Of a stretch of DNA of 39,261 bases, positions 22,901 to 30,148 are shown one piece after another; positions within the stretch are counted from its first letter, which is position 1, and each line of letters opens with the position of its first letter. A program made the translations under genes and the position numbers. The DNA is from WSXY01 sp038325105 (GTDB lineage: Bacteria; Actinomycetota; Coriobacteriia; Anaerosomatales; Anaerosomataceae): assembly GCA_038325105.1 (NCBI GenBank), contig JBBQIR010000013.1, positions 1 through 39,261 on the forward strand. Direction: 5' to 3'. The notes under the pieces were generated by a model. That model had not been told where the DNA came from. It did not search any database and saw only the letters and a list, made by a program, of their open reading frames with translations.

Positions 22901-25271
22901 GCCACGAGTCAGTCACCGTAACGTTCGCGGTTGTGCTGCCCGTGTTCACGACCTGGAGCGAATCCGTGACTGAGTCACCGGGATGAACCAGATCGACAAA
23001 GGACACGTACTCCGTGCCTCGGTAGTCACCAGGGAACCAGGCGCTCGGCGACACCGCAAGCCCGCCGTTGCCCGCTGCGAGCGATACGGAGCGGTTCGCG
23101 TCGACCATGCCGGCGCCCTGCGTGAACGTGTCGTAATCAAGGTCCTGAGCGCCGTTCATGAACAGTCCGCGAGCTGTCTCCCAGTCAGGCCACCCGCCGT
23201 TAGCGTCCTTGTACGCCTCAAAAACGAGCGCCAGGTTTCCTGTGGCGACCGGACACGAACGGCTCGTGCCGCCCCATGTCTCCCACGCACGCCATCCGTC
23301 TCCGGATGACTGGTTGAGTGGGATAGCTCCCGAGGAGTACGCCCCGTCGGCAACCACAGAGGGTCCCATGTGGCCTGCTGCCGAGGGACCACGGTTCGAC
23401 CACGGGATGACGTCGCCCACGTTCACCTGGTCGGCATCAAGGATCGAGTCCCAGCCGCCGGTCGCGCCCATCTGCGTGGATGCGCCAACCCCGATACCGG
23501 TGGCAGCAGTGGGAGGCGCGTTCGTCCCATAGCCGGGCGCGCCGTTGCCAGTAGAAAACAGGTACGAGACGTTCGGATTGTAGGTGGTATTAAGCAGGGT
23601 CACGTAGCGAGAACGGTAGTCCCACTCGTCGGCGTCCTCATCGGATTCGCCATAGCTGTTGGACACGCACTGGATGTCATCGGCAGTCCCGGCTGTCTCA
23701 TCGAGCCCGAATGCGGCGTAGTCATACGCGGACAGGGTCGACGAGAAGTGGTTCCAGTAGATGTCGGACATCGCGACGAGTCCCGCATCCTTTGCGGCAC
23801 CCTGAACGATACCCGAGCCGCCACCGGTCGGGGTCTTGAACGACGGGTACGTGCCGCCATCGACAAACTCATCAGAGGCCCCGTCCGTGACGCCCTGGCC
23901 AACCACGTTCGACGCGCAGAGCGTACCGTGGTTTTCTTCGAGGTTCAGCGCGCCCATGAAGCACACCATCGTGCCGGCGTCCGGTGGAGTTTCTCCGCCA
24001 CCGAACATGAAGTCGAAGCCCGGAGGCTGGTTCGTGCCGTCAGCTATCCAGTAGACCATCCCGCCGGAGAGGTCGGCGTAGCCGTCCATGCCGAACGTAT
24101 CCCCCTCGCTGTCCCAGAAGTCGAGATACGAGATCGGGTCTGACTTCGTGCACGGCTTGTCGTTTGTGAAGTCACGGTCCATGTCCAGATCGACGTAGAC
24201 GGTGTCATAGACACCGGATGTGTGCTCATCGGCAACCAGGACTGCGGGGAATCCCCACCACCAGGAGCCGAGACTCTCATCCCAAAGCGTCCCGATCCGG
24301 TACGTCCCGGATGAAGTGGTGTCCGGAAGCACCCAATCGGATGCGCCGTCGAACACGGGACTGGCCTCGGTTATGGTCGAGGAGGCATCCGTGAACCATG
24401 AGTCCCCGGCTGCCACGTAGTCGGTACCGTAGAACTGATCGTACGCGTGCAAGAGGAGCGAGTAGGGGTCGAAGGCCTCTGGCCAACCGTGGTACGGCGA
24501 CGCGGGGTTCTCAACGTATGCCTGAGTCCCCATAAGATCGGGGTGAGCGAAGTCCACACTGTCGTCCGCAACGGCAACGCGTACGCCGGTTCCGGTGTAT
24601 CCCTGTGCCCACGCGCCCGCCGAGTCGTGTCCATTGGGACCGACGTCGAACCAACCAGTCGCGGCGCCTCCATCGAGACCCGGGATCTTCGGCACGCTGG
24701 TCGCCGTCGAGCCATCCTCGAACTGTGCGGCGAAGTCATCCAACACTCCCGCGCTCCGGGCTGCGTCCAGCTTGACCTTGGTCTCTTGTGCGGACTTCAG
24801 GCGCGTCGCCTTGCTCGGCGTCGTCTTATCCGGGATCGGCGGAGATTCCCTGCGCCCGTTCTCGAAGACCATGCCGACATGCTCGGCGGAAGCCATCTTC
24901 ACCAGAGCGCCGACCTTCGCGCGGCCCACCCACAGGTCGCTTGCGGTGTCTGCGCGGAGTGAGAGCTTGATAGCACGCTCGAGACCCTTCGGCGCGGCTG
25001 CGTCCTCATCAACGAGCACCGCGACGTCAACGTATTTCGCCTTCGCGGTCTTGTCGGTCGCCTTCGCAACAGCCGAGGCGAGTGTTGCGTCGAGTTTCGC
25101 ACCAGCGATATCGCCCGATCCGGACGACACCGTGCCAACGGGCGTCTTCGCAATGGGCGCCGGTGCTGCGGTCTTTGCGCCTGCGGGCGCAAACCCCGAC
25201 ATGCTCGCAACGAGCGCGACGCAGAGCAGCGCACTCCAGGAGCGCCTCGACAGACTAGGACGACTCGCCAT
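19914..25271 (-). CDS. Giant secreted subtilisin-family (S8) protease with cell-wall-binding repeats
   Basis: 1785 residues. Residues 1-32 are a signal peptide, and a Lys-rich propeptide-like part follows. The catalytic triad is Asp236 (AVADDSVDFAHPDL), His448 (NHGTLCAS) and Ser670 (GGTSRSCPVATG). The 212 residues between Asp and His are far longer than in plain subtilisins, so an insert is present. After a mixed beta region come a PPC domain (about 1230-1310, SDIDLYVYDGVGD), a Big_5 Ig-like domain (about 1380-1475, TFSKRVDPDSLTSDTF) and three type-2 cell-wall-binding repeats (about 1478-1785; SDRYATA, ADRYATA and LNRYETA, each with FPDAL and VVIVGG-like motifs). Type-2 repeats are known to hold proteins on Gram-positive walls. 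Start ATG 25271 has GGGGGAGG four bases upstream; an in-frame ATG at 25325 adds 18 unlikely residues. Confidence 0.94.
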   Translation of the reverse strand: MASRPSLSRRSWSALLCVALVASMSGFAPAGAKTAAPAPIAKTPVGTVSSGSGDIAGAKLDATLASAVAKATDKTAKAKYVDVAVLVDEDAAAPKGLERAIKLSLRADTASDLWVGRAKVGALVKMASAEHVGMVFENGRRESPPIPDKTTPSKATRLKSAQETKVKLDAARSAGVLDDFAAQFEDGSTATSVPKIPGLDGGAATGWFDVGPNGHDSAGAWAQGYTGTGVRVAVADDSVDFAHPDLMGTQAYVENPASPYHGWPEAFDPYSLLLHAYDQFYGTDYVAAGDSWFTDASSTITEASPVFDGASDWVLPDTTSSGTYRIGTLWDESLGSWWWGFPAVLVADEHTSGVYDTVYVDLDMDRDFTNDKPCTKSDPISYLDFWDSEGDTFGMDGYADLSGGMVYWIADGTNQPPGFDFMFGGGETPPDAGTMVCFMGALNLEENHGTLCASNVVGQGVTDGASDEFVDGGTYPSFKTPTGGGSGIVQGAAKDAGLVAMSDIYWNHFSSTLSAYDYAAFGLDETAGTADDIQCVSNSYGESDEDADEWDYRSRYVTLLNTTYNPNVSYLFSTGNGAPGYGTNAPPTAATGIGVGASTQMGATGGWDSILDADQVNVGDVIPWSNRGPSAAGHMGPSVVADGAYSSGAIPLNQSSGDGWRAWETWGGTSRSCPVATGNLALVFEAYKDANGGWPDWETARGLFMNGAQDLDYDTFTQGAGMVDANRSVSLAAGNGGLAVSPSAWFPGDYRGTEYVSFVDLVHPGDSVTDSLQVVNTGSTTANVTVTDSWLELKSSTTMQVTLDSSKESAYDFNRPDYLADITSLVQAADADLMVIKADETFAEFAPTGAFSTATTTHNVPRLLVYNWKDQNSNATLWTDGDSNGFVNEGEIDSGEYMRFTYANNFANSHQVRVQNPSTRMLDGVYLGLQHNARAVSDPTVTVSIVVEFWSQVDHPWLSAGDNSFSLGAGSSMHLPVRVDVPEDAPLGAYEGEYRIDDGTNVTIVPVGMTVAADGSNFQFGNVAGAIDSIMPNAALLGYQDWNWRAESGDWRFFMTDVPDAPALPEGAVWLVHTLWPEVGAPSDMQADNDTQLFGASPDEFSIAKPSVFGPTGLAKTGGSSNTNVTGGIWLPQTNTGTTEEWIAAPLGTGLNQIILHNVVWPGQTDTLPILGEAGMASVAPSALTLVDSADSGAEAIDFATTMQLNGASAKAYGLSKRLEGAYTIQQDATWTQDFALTDAAFLEVQTWCADSDIDLYVYDGVGDLIAGSESSSGDEYVRIDLPADDTYTVEVYGYSVFGGEDSFDISVSHPMGDDMSLSGVPAGAIPADSGFTLDVDWMKARSATLAEREGTYEGLVVLGPTEAPSAIQVPVTLRYPFEVETATPSGKDVVNTPKPEVQATFSKRVDPDSLTSDTFYVTDGDAVFDATIGYDATSARATIVLDDPLPSRTEFTVVVDGVISVDGDLLSTEWTFSTIDSLFRSSGSDRYATAVAVSSASFETADVVLLATGANFPDALSAAGLAGSYHAPLLLTRPTDLPTVVRDEIVRLGASKVVIVGGAKAVSAGVASAVDALSGVTVERIAGADRYATAAHVAAAIAAREGATPNVYVSRGDSFPDALACSPYSFHEAMPILLTRTADLPAVTKDVIEDLGVTDVVIAGGTPAVSDAVKNSIDSLAGVSVVRIAGLNRYETAAAVAEHGVSQGWGSWQYVGIATGLNFPDALVGGVACGNRGGTLLMTDPRFVSGPTHATMLLHASSILRVDIFGGANVVSSDVAEALGVILW

Positions 25272-25292
25272 GGTCCCTCCCCCTTCGAAAGA

Positions 25293-25333
25293 GCCGCGAA
25301 ACTGCGGCGTGCAACCCTCGGGCATAAGTATGC
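25293..25333 (-). promoter_or_regulatory. Leader hairpins of the subtilase gene
   Basis: Two inverted repeats lie within 65 bases of the start: GCCGC/GCGGC with a 6-base loop at 25293-25308, and GCATA-AG-TATGC at 25322-25333. The second could be an operator or a short hairpin. I tried and failed to fit the gap to a cyclic-di-GMP or cyclic-di-AMP riboswitch. Confidence 0.25.
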
Positions 25334-25400
25334 TCCCTGCAGCGGCGACCCTGCGCCAGCCTCATGCTGTATGTGAGATTCCCACGACGAACGGCGAGTT

Positions 25401-25420
25401 TGGGCGACGAAAAGCGCCCA
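25401..25420 (-). terminator. Weak hairpin after the pseudo-protease gene
   Basis: TGGGCG and CGCCCA pair over 6 bp across an 8-base loop, 23 bases past the end of the ruvB-linked gene. No T-run follows on either strand, so termination is doubtful. Confidence 0.3.
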
Positions 25421-25442
25421 TAGCGGAATAGGCGGTTGTCAC

Positions 25443-26552
25443 TCAGTCGAGTGCAGTCGCGAGCCCCTCCGTCCCGAGGACCTCTCGCAGCCGGTCGTAG
25501 CGTCGGCGCTCGACCCGCTCGATGGCCGGGTTGCCGCTTGTCGACACGTAGAAGATGCCGTCATACGATGCGTCACCATCGGCCACAGCATTCGAGGCCG
25601 TGATCGCCTTCCTCAGCGCTGAGAGCATCGGTCCCGGGTCCTTGAGCAACAGCATGCCCTCGGCATCGGCCTTCTCATAGCCGGTACGGCTGAGCGCACG
25701 GCCCCAGATGGTCACGATCCACGCAGCCGAGACGACCGCGGCATACGTGAGCGCTATGACGATGGCTGCAAACACCGCGATTGCGAGAGCGGCCAGACAA
25801 CCGCCCGCCGCGTCTGAGTCGCCGAGCCCGTCAAAGAGGCAGCCGCAGCCGTCATCGGCGCACCCGGGGTTTGAGCAGCCGGCATCCGCACAGCCCGACG
25901 CGATACCACCGGCGGCGCCTCGCGACTCGCGTATGGCTTTCAGGGGGCCCATGAGCGCGGCCAGCCCAGTGCCGAGTAGGATATCGCCGCTCACGATTCG
26001 CGCCGTCAGCGCGGCCGCGACCGCCCGTTGCTCGTCCTCATCGAGCGCAGTCAGGAAGCCGCGCGTCACACCCAGAGCGGGCCGGGCCCGGGTCATGCCG
26101 ATGACGCACGCGTTCACGCTCTCGGTCTCGAACAGGATGAGTCTCGGTGGCTCCGCCAACCCCGCGGCAAGCGCCATGTCGGCGACCGCACGCTCGAGCG
26201 CCGGGTGCTCGCCGGTCGGCAGATCGGATCTGCCGAACCGGTTCCGGACCCAGTCCTCACCATTAGCGAGCAGAACCGCCGACGCGATTCCGCCGACCAG
26301 CAACAAGGCGCCAAGGGCGATCAGAAACACCTTCACGAGCCCGGGGACATAGAGCGAAACGTCGCCGCTTTCGGTGAACCAGATAGCACCGCCGATGAGC
26401 GACCCGGGCACGCCGACGAAGGCGAGTGTCAGCAACAAGGCAGATCCGCCGACGAACAACCCGACGAACACACCGAGTTTCAGACGGTTCTGATCGACCC
26501 TGACCCACAGGGCCTGGGGTTTGATCCGCCGGTGTGTCCCTGCGCTATCCAT
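25443..26552 (-). CDS. HtpX-like membrane pseudo-protease with Cys-rich loop
   Basis: 369 residues. It aligns along its length with the M48/HtpX fold: two N-terminal TMs (about 26-60 and 68-96), a catalytic-domain-like region (ALERAVADMALAAGLAEPPRLI, ALGVTRGFLTALDEDEQ), a TM pair (about 250-283) and the C-terminal RALSRTGYEKADAEG region. Where intact HtpX (33473) has HELSH, this protein has ALTAR (181-185), and the third ligand Glu becomes Gly291. It is therefore most likely not a zinc protease. An insert at 216-252 has seven Cys (SGCADAGCSNPGCADDGCGC and one more), absent from HtpX. The ATG at 26552 lies four bases after the ruvB stop without a clear ribosome binding site, so translation is probably coupled. 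Function unknown. Confidence 0.8.
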   Translation of the reverse strand: MDSAGTHRRIKPQALWVRVDQNRLKLGVFVGLFVGGSALLLTLAFVGVPGSLIGGAIWFTESGDVSLYVPGLVKVFLIALGALLLVGGIASAVLLANGEDWVRNRFGRSDLPTGEHPALERAVADMALAAGLAEPPRLILFETESVNACVIGMTRARPALGVTRGFLTALDEDEQRAVAAALTARIVSGDILLGTGLAALMGPLKAIRESRGAAGGIASGCADAGCSNPGCADDGCGCLFDGLGDSDAAGGCLAALAIAVFAAIVIALTYAAVVSAAWIVTIWGRALSRTGYEKADAEGMLLLKDPGPMLSALRKAITASNAVADGDASYDGIFYVSTSGNPAIERVERRRYDRLREVLGTEGLATALD

Positions 26553-26556
26553 GCGG

Positions 26557-27621
26557 CTAGAACAGCCCGTTCTGGCCCGGAGCGCCCGCGGGCGGCACCA
26601 AGCCCAGGTGCTCGAAGGCCCGTGGCGTCGCCTGGCGTCCCTTGGGTGTTCGCGCAATGAACCCGAGCTGCAGCAGATACGGCTCGTAGACGTCTTCGAG
26701 TGTGTCTGGCTCCTCGCTCACCGCAGCGGCAAGCGTGTTGAGCCCCACAGGCCGACCCGCGAACTTCTGCACGAGCGTGTCGAGTATCGCAAGGTCCATC
26801 CGGTCGAGGCCCATGTGGTCGACCTCGAAGAACGCGAGGGCCTCGGCGGCGATGTCTTCGGTTATCTGCCCGTCATGCCGCACCTGAGCATAGTCGCGCA
26901 CGCGCTTGAGCAGACGGTTTGCAAGACGTGGCGTCCCGCGTGAACGTCGTGCGATTTCGTCGGTCCCGTCGTCGGTCACCGGCACGTCGAGAATGCCGGC
27001 CGAGCGACGAACGATGTCCGCGAGTTCATCGGGCGTGTAGTAGTCGAGCCGGAATGCCATGCCGAAGCGGTCGCGAAGCGGCCCGGTGAGAAGTCCCGTG
27101 CGCGTCGTAGCGCCAATGAGCGTGAAGCGCGGCAAGTCAAGCCGCAGGCTTCGCGCTGACGGCCCTTTGCCGATGATGATGTCGAGGGAGTAGTCCTCCA
27201 TCGCCGGGTAGAGCACTTCCTCCACCGCGCGGTTGAGGCGGTGGATCTCGTCGATGAAGAGCACGTCGCGTTCTTCGAGGTTCGTGAGAATCGCTGCGAG
27301 GTCACCGGCCCGTTCAATCGCCGGGCCGCTCGTGGTCTTCATCTTCACGCCGAGTTCGTTGGCGATGACACCCGCAAGCGTCGTCTTCCCAAGCCCGGGA
27401 GGTCCCGACAGCAGGATGTGGTCGAGCGTCTCGTCACGCGCCCGGGCCGCGTCGATCAGCACGCCGAGGTTCTCCTTGACGCGCGTTTGGCCAAGGTAGT
27501 CCGGCAAGCGCTTCGGCCGCAGGTTACGGTCGATTTCAAGGTCATCCTCGGTGTGATCCGCCGAAACGAGCCGCTCCGCCTCGGGCGCCTCCCAGCTCGC
27601 GTCTTCCCACACAGTGCTCAT
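26557..27621 (-). CDS. ruvB: Holliday junction branch-migration ATPase RuvB
   Basis: 354 residues. The AAA+ motor that drives branch migration with RuvA. Seen: LRPKRLPDYLGQ at the N-terminus, Walker A GPPGLGKT, Walker B FIDEIHRL, sensor ATTRTGLLTGPLRDRFG, the arginine region GTPRLANRLLKRVRDYA and the C-terminal winged helix (TLEDVYEPYLLQLGFI, RTPKGRQATPRA). The start codon follows the ruvA stop directly. The acidic 25-residue N-terminal extension is common in actinobacterial RuvB. Confidence 0.99.
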   Translation of the reverse strand: MSTVWEDASWEAPEAERLVSADHTEDDLEIDRNLRPKRLPDYLGQTRVKENLGVLIDAARARDETLDHILLSGPPGLGKTTLAGVIANELGVKMKTTSGPAIERAGDLAAILTNLEERDVLFIDEIHRLNRAVEEVLYPAMEDYSLDIIIGKGPSARSLRLDLPRFTLIGATTRTGLLTGPLRDRFGMAFRLDYYTPDELADIVRRSAGILDVPVTDDGTDEIARRSRGTPRLANRLLKRVRDYAQVRHDGQITEDIAAEALAFFEVDHMGLDRMDLAILDTLVQKFAGRPVGLNTLAAAVSEEPDTLEDVYEPYLLQLGFIARTPKGRQATPRAFEHLGLVPPAGAPGQNGLF

Positions 27622-28209
27622 CTAGACACCACCGCCGAGCCGGCGCAGCGCATGCTTGAGGAGCGACTGGCTGTCGTCGGGCGCCCCGTCGTAACGGTCG
27701 AGTGCCGTGGCGACTTCCGCCGCCGAGAACCCCATGCCGAGGAGCGCATCGCGAGCCTCTGCCGCAGCACCGGCCCGCATCGAGCCCGCTGCGCCCGTGA
27801 GATCCGGCATCCCGAGTTTATCCTTCAGGTCGAGAATGATGCGCTGGGCCGTCTTCTTGCCGACGCCCGGGATCGTGCTCACGAGCGCGACATCCTCACG
27901 CGCGACGGCCTCGGCGAGCGCAGCCGGACGGAACGACGAAAGCGCGGCAAGCGCGACCTTGGGCCCTACGCCGCTTACCGTGATGAGCTTGCCGAAGAGC
28001 GACTTCTCCTCGACGCTCTCGAATCCGAACAGTGAGAGTTCCTCTTCGCGAACGTGGAGGTACGTCTTCACGGTAACCGAATCGCCCTCAGCAGGTAGCG
28101 ATGCGAGAGAGCCCGTGGACATGGCAAGCCGCAGGCCGATGCCGCCGACGTCGAGCACGACATGACCGACACCCTTCTCGGCAATCCGACCTGTCACGAA
28201 ATCAATCAT
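27622..28209 (-). CDS. ruvA: Holliday junction DNA-binding protein RuvA
   Basis: 195 residues. Tetrameric junction-binding subunit. Seen: N-terminal OB-type domain, the two helix-hairpin-helix motifs (LITVSGVGPKVALAALS and VSTIPGVGKKTAQRIILDLKDK), a flexible Ala-rich link and the C-terminal RuvB-binding domain (DALLGMGFSAAEVATAL). Its ATG overlaps the ruvC stop in ATGA and its stop touches the ruvB start. Confidence 0.98.
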   Translation of the reverse strand: MIDFVTGRIAEKGVGHVVLDVGGIGLRLAMSTGSLASLPAEGDSVTVKTYLHVREEELSLFGFESVEEKSLFGKLITVSGVGPKVALAALSSFRPAALAEAVAREDVALVSTIPGVGKKTAQRIILDLKDKLGMPDLTGAAGSMRAGAAAEARDALLGMGFSAAEVATALDRYDGAPDDSQSLLKHALRRLGGGV

Positions 28210-28697
28210 TGCGCAGCCTCGACAAGCGCGACACCTGTCCGCATGTTCGCGTGACAGATCGCAGCCGCGAGCGCGTCGGCGGCGTGGTCAGGCTTGGGCT
28301 CTTCGGAGAGGCCGAGGACGATTCTCACCATGTACTGCACCTGGTGTTTATCTGCATCGCCGGCGCCGACGACCGCGAGCTTGATCTCCCCCGGCCCGTA
28401 CTCCCCGACAGGGAGTTCGCATGCCGAGAGAAGAGCGACGCCGCGGGCCTGCCCGGTTGCGAAGGCGGTCTTGGCGTTGTTGGAGAAGTAGATGTTCTCA
28501 ACCGCGCACTCGGCCGGCTGGTATCGCGCAACGACGCCTCTCAGCCCCTCGTGAATCGCCGAGAGCCGCGCGGGCAGCGACTGCGCGCTAGTCGTGGTGA
28601 TGCACCCGTATGCGAGACAGCGGAACCGTGATCCGGTGGCTTCGATGACACCCCAGCCCGTGTTGGCGAGGCCGGGGTCGATGCCGAGGATGATCAC
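28206..28697 (-). CDS. ruvC: Crossover junction endodeoxyribonuclease RuvC
   Basis: 163 residues. Resolves Holliday junctions. Catalytic acids visible: Asp7 (GIDPGLANTG), Glu67 (AVENIYFSNNAK) and the C-terminal KPDHAADAL with Asp137 and Asp141. The GTG at 28697 was chosen because GGGAG lies before it and it gives the canonical short N-terminus; an upstream in-frame codon adds nine unsupported residues. First gene of ruvC-ruvA-ruvB, under a LexA-type box. Confidence 0.97.
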   Translation of the reverse strand: MIILGIDPGLANTGWGVIEATGSRFRCLAYGCITTTSAQSLPARLSAIHEGLRGVVARYQPAECAVENIYFSNNAKTAFATGQARGVALLSACELPVGEYGPGEIKLAVVGAGDADKHQVQYMVRIVLGLSEEPKPDHAADALAAAICHANMRTGVALVEAAQ

Positions 28698-28726
28698 GCG
28701 CGCTCCCTCCCGATGAGTGTGCAATC

Positions 28727-28738
28727 GAACATATGTTC
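28727..28738. promoter_or_regulatory. LexA (SOS) box of the ruvCAB operon
   Basis: GAAC-ATAT-GTTC is a perfect palindrome and matches the GAAC-N4-GTTC LexA site known from Firmicutes and Actinobacteria. It lies 29 bases before the ruvC start and touches a -10-like TATCCT (minus strand, 28739-28744), where a bound repressor would block transcription. Confidence 0.75.
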
Positions 28739-28744
28739 AGGATA
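28739..28744 (-). promoter_or_regulatory. Possible -10 element of ruvCAB
   Basis: TATCCT on the minus strand directly upstream of the LexA palindrome. The -35 (AGCCTC) is poor. The call rests on its place relative to the box and gene. Confidence 0.35.
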
Positions 28745-28795
28745 GCACCGCGTATCGCCCGGAGGCTAGATGATCGGGCAGGTCACACTGAACTG

Positions 28796-29548
28796 CTACG
28801 CATCGAGCGCGGCCGCGATCGCCTCGGTCATCTCCATGTTGTGATAGACCTCCTGGACATCGTCGTACTCCTCGAGCGCGTCGATGAGCCGCATGACCTT
28901 CTTCGCCGTCTCGACGGTCACCGCGACCGGGGTTAACGGCCGCATCGAGAGCTCGGCGCCGTTCACAACAACACCCGCCGCCACGAGTGCGTCTCTCACA
29001 TGCATCATGTCGTTTGGCGCCGTAACAACGACGAACTCCTCGTCGTTGTCTTCGACGTCTTCGCCGCCGGCATCCGCGACGAGCATCAGCAGTTCTTCCT
29101 CATCCGGGGCGCCGGCCTTATCGACGATGATCTCACCGTGGCGCTCGAACTGGAACGCCACCGCGCCGGTCGCGGCAAGGTTGCCGCCGGCCCGCGAGAA
29201 GGAAGACCGGACATCGGCTGCGGTCCGGTTGCGGTTGTCGGTGAGTGCCTCGACGTAGATTGCGACGCCGTGCGAGCCGTATCCCTCGTAGACGATCTCT
29301 TCGAACTGTTCACCTTCGCCTGCGCCGGCCGCCTTCTTGATCGCGGCGTCGATCTTGTCGCGCGGTAGGCTGTAGGAGCGGGCCTTCTCGATTGCAGCCG
29401 CGAGTGATGCGTTGTTGACAGGATCTGCGCCACCGGCCTTTGCCGCAACATAGACGACGCGAGAGAGCTTCGAGAAGAGAGCGCTGCGCTTCTTATCCTG
29501 GGCAGCCTTGCGGTGCTTCGTAGTCGCCCACTTGGAGTGTCCGGACAT
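28796..29548 (-). CDS. YebC/PmpR-family protein
   Basis: 250 residues, the normal length. Begins with the family signature MSGHSKWATTKHRKAAQDKKR and contains NNASLAAAIEKARSYSLPRDKID and YEGYGSHGVAIYVE. Family members bind DNA as regulators or, as shown more recently for some, act on ribosomes stalled at proline runs; which applies here cannot be told. AAAGGAA lies before the ATG at 29548. It starts 20 bases after pdxT and is probably in the pdxST transcript. Confidence 0.96.
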   Translation of the reverse strand: MSGHSKWATTKHRKAAQDKKRSALFSKLSRVVYVAAKAGGADPVNNASLAAAIEKARSYSLPRDKIDAAIKKAAGAGEGEQFEEIVYEGYGSHGVAIYVEALTDNRNRTAADVRSSFSRAGGNLAATGAVAFQFERHGEIIVDKAGAPDEEELLMLVADAGGEDVEDNDEEFVVVTAPNDMMHVRDALVAAGVVVNGAELSMRPLTPVAVTVETAKKVMRLIDALEEYDDVQEVYHNMEMTEAIAAALDA

Positions 29549-29568
29549 GAGAGTTCCTTTCGCTGCTG

Positions 29569-30147
29569 CTAGGAGCCGATTACCTCGTCGAGGAAGTACC
29601 GGTGCATCCGCGGATCGCCAGTCAACTCCGGGTGGAATGTGGTCGCGAGAAGATCGCCACAGCGGGCAGCGACGATGTGCCCGTCGTGCTGCGCGAGAAC
29701 ATCGACGTCGGACCCAACGCGCTCAATCCAGGGTGCTCGTATGAAGACGCCCCTGAAGCCTTCGCCGGGCAGCCCACGCACGTCCAGGTCAGCCTCGAAA
29801 GAGTCGAGCTGGCGGCCGTACGCATTGCGACGAACGCTGATATCCATGAGGCCCAGAGCCTCCTGGTCCGGAAGCGCATCGAGCACCTCGGTTGCCATGA
29901 GTATGGCACCGGCGCACGTCCCCCACACTGCCATGCCCGCACTGTGCTGCTGGCGGATCGGGTCATAGAAGCCGTAGGTGCGCATGAGTTTGCCGATAGC
30001 GGTCGATTCACCGCCGGGAATCACGAGTCCGGACAAATCCCCGAGGTGCTCGGGCAACCGTACGGCGACGCTCGTGACGCCGAGCGCCTCAAAGGTCACG
30101 ATGTGCTCGCGGAATGCCCCCTGCAGGGCAAGAACGCCGACCCTCAC
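29569..30147 (-). CDS. pdxT: Pyridoxal 5'-phosphate synthase glutaminase subunit PdxT
   Basis: 192 residues. Releases ammonia from glutamine and passes it to PdxS. Seen: GVLALQGAFREH, VIPGGESTAIGKL, the nucleophile loop VWGTCAGAI and the His-Glu pair in TTFHPELT. GTG 30147 was chosen because it gives the canonical N-terminus and lies one base after the pdxS stop codon, with GGAGCGGGG upstream. Confidence 0.98.
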   Translation of the reverse strand: MRVGVLALQGAFREHIVTFEALGVTSVAVRLPEHLGDLSGLVIPGGESTAIGKLMRTYGFYDPIRQQHSAGMAVWGTCAGAILMATEVLDALPDQEALGLMDISVRRNAYGRQLDSFEADLDVRGLPGEGFRGVFIRAPWIERVGSDVDVLAQHDGHIVAARCGDLLATTFHPELTGDPRMHRYFLDEVIGS

Positions 30148-30148
30148 C

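Noticed and set aside
25334..25440. Cyclic-di-GMP or cyclic-di-AMP riboswitch ahead of the subtilase
   Set aside because: GACGAAAAGC resembles part of the GEMM core, but on the wrong strand for the gene, and the partner GGCAAACC and GAAA loop parts are missing.
25443..26552. Loss of HExxH as a sequencing or frame error
   Set aside because: The frame is open throughout and flanking motifs align in register on both sides of ALTAR, so substitution is the simpler reading.
26560..26572. GAAC-N5-GTTC inside the ruvB end as a second LexA box
   Set aside because: The spacer is five bases, not four, and it lies within the conserved-length C-terminus of RuvB.
28739..28795. tRNA or small RNA between yebC and ruvC
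   Set aside because: Too short for a tRNA and no cloverleaf; explained by the ruvC promoter.
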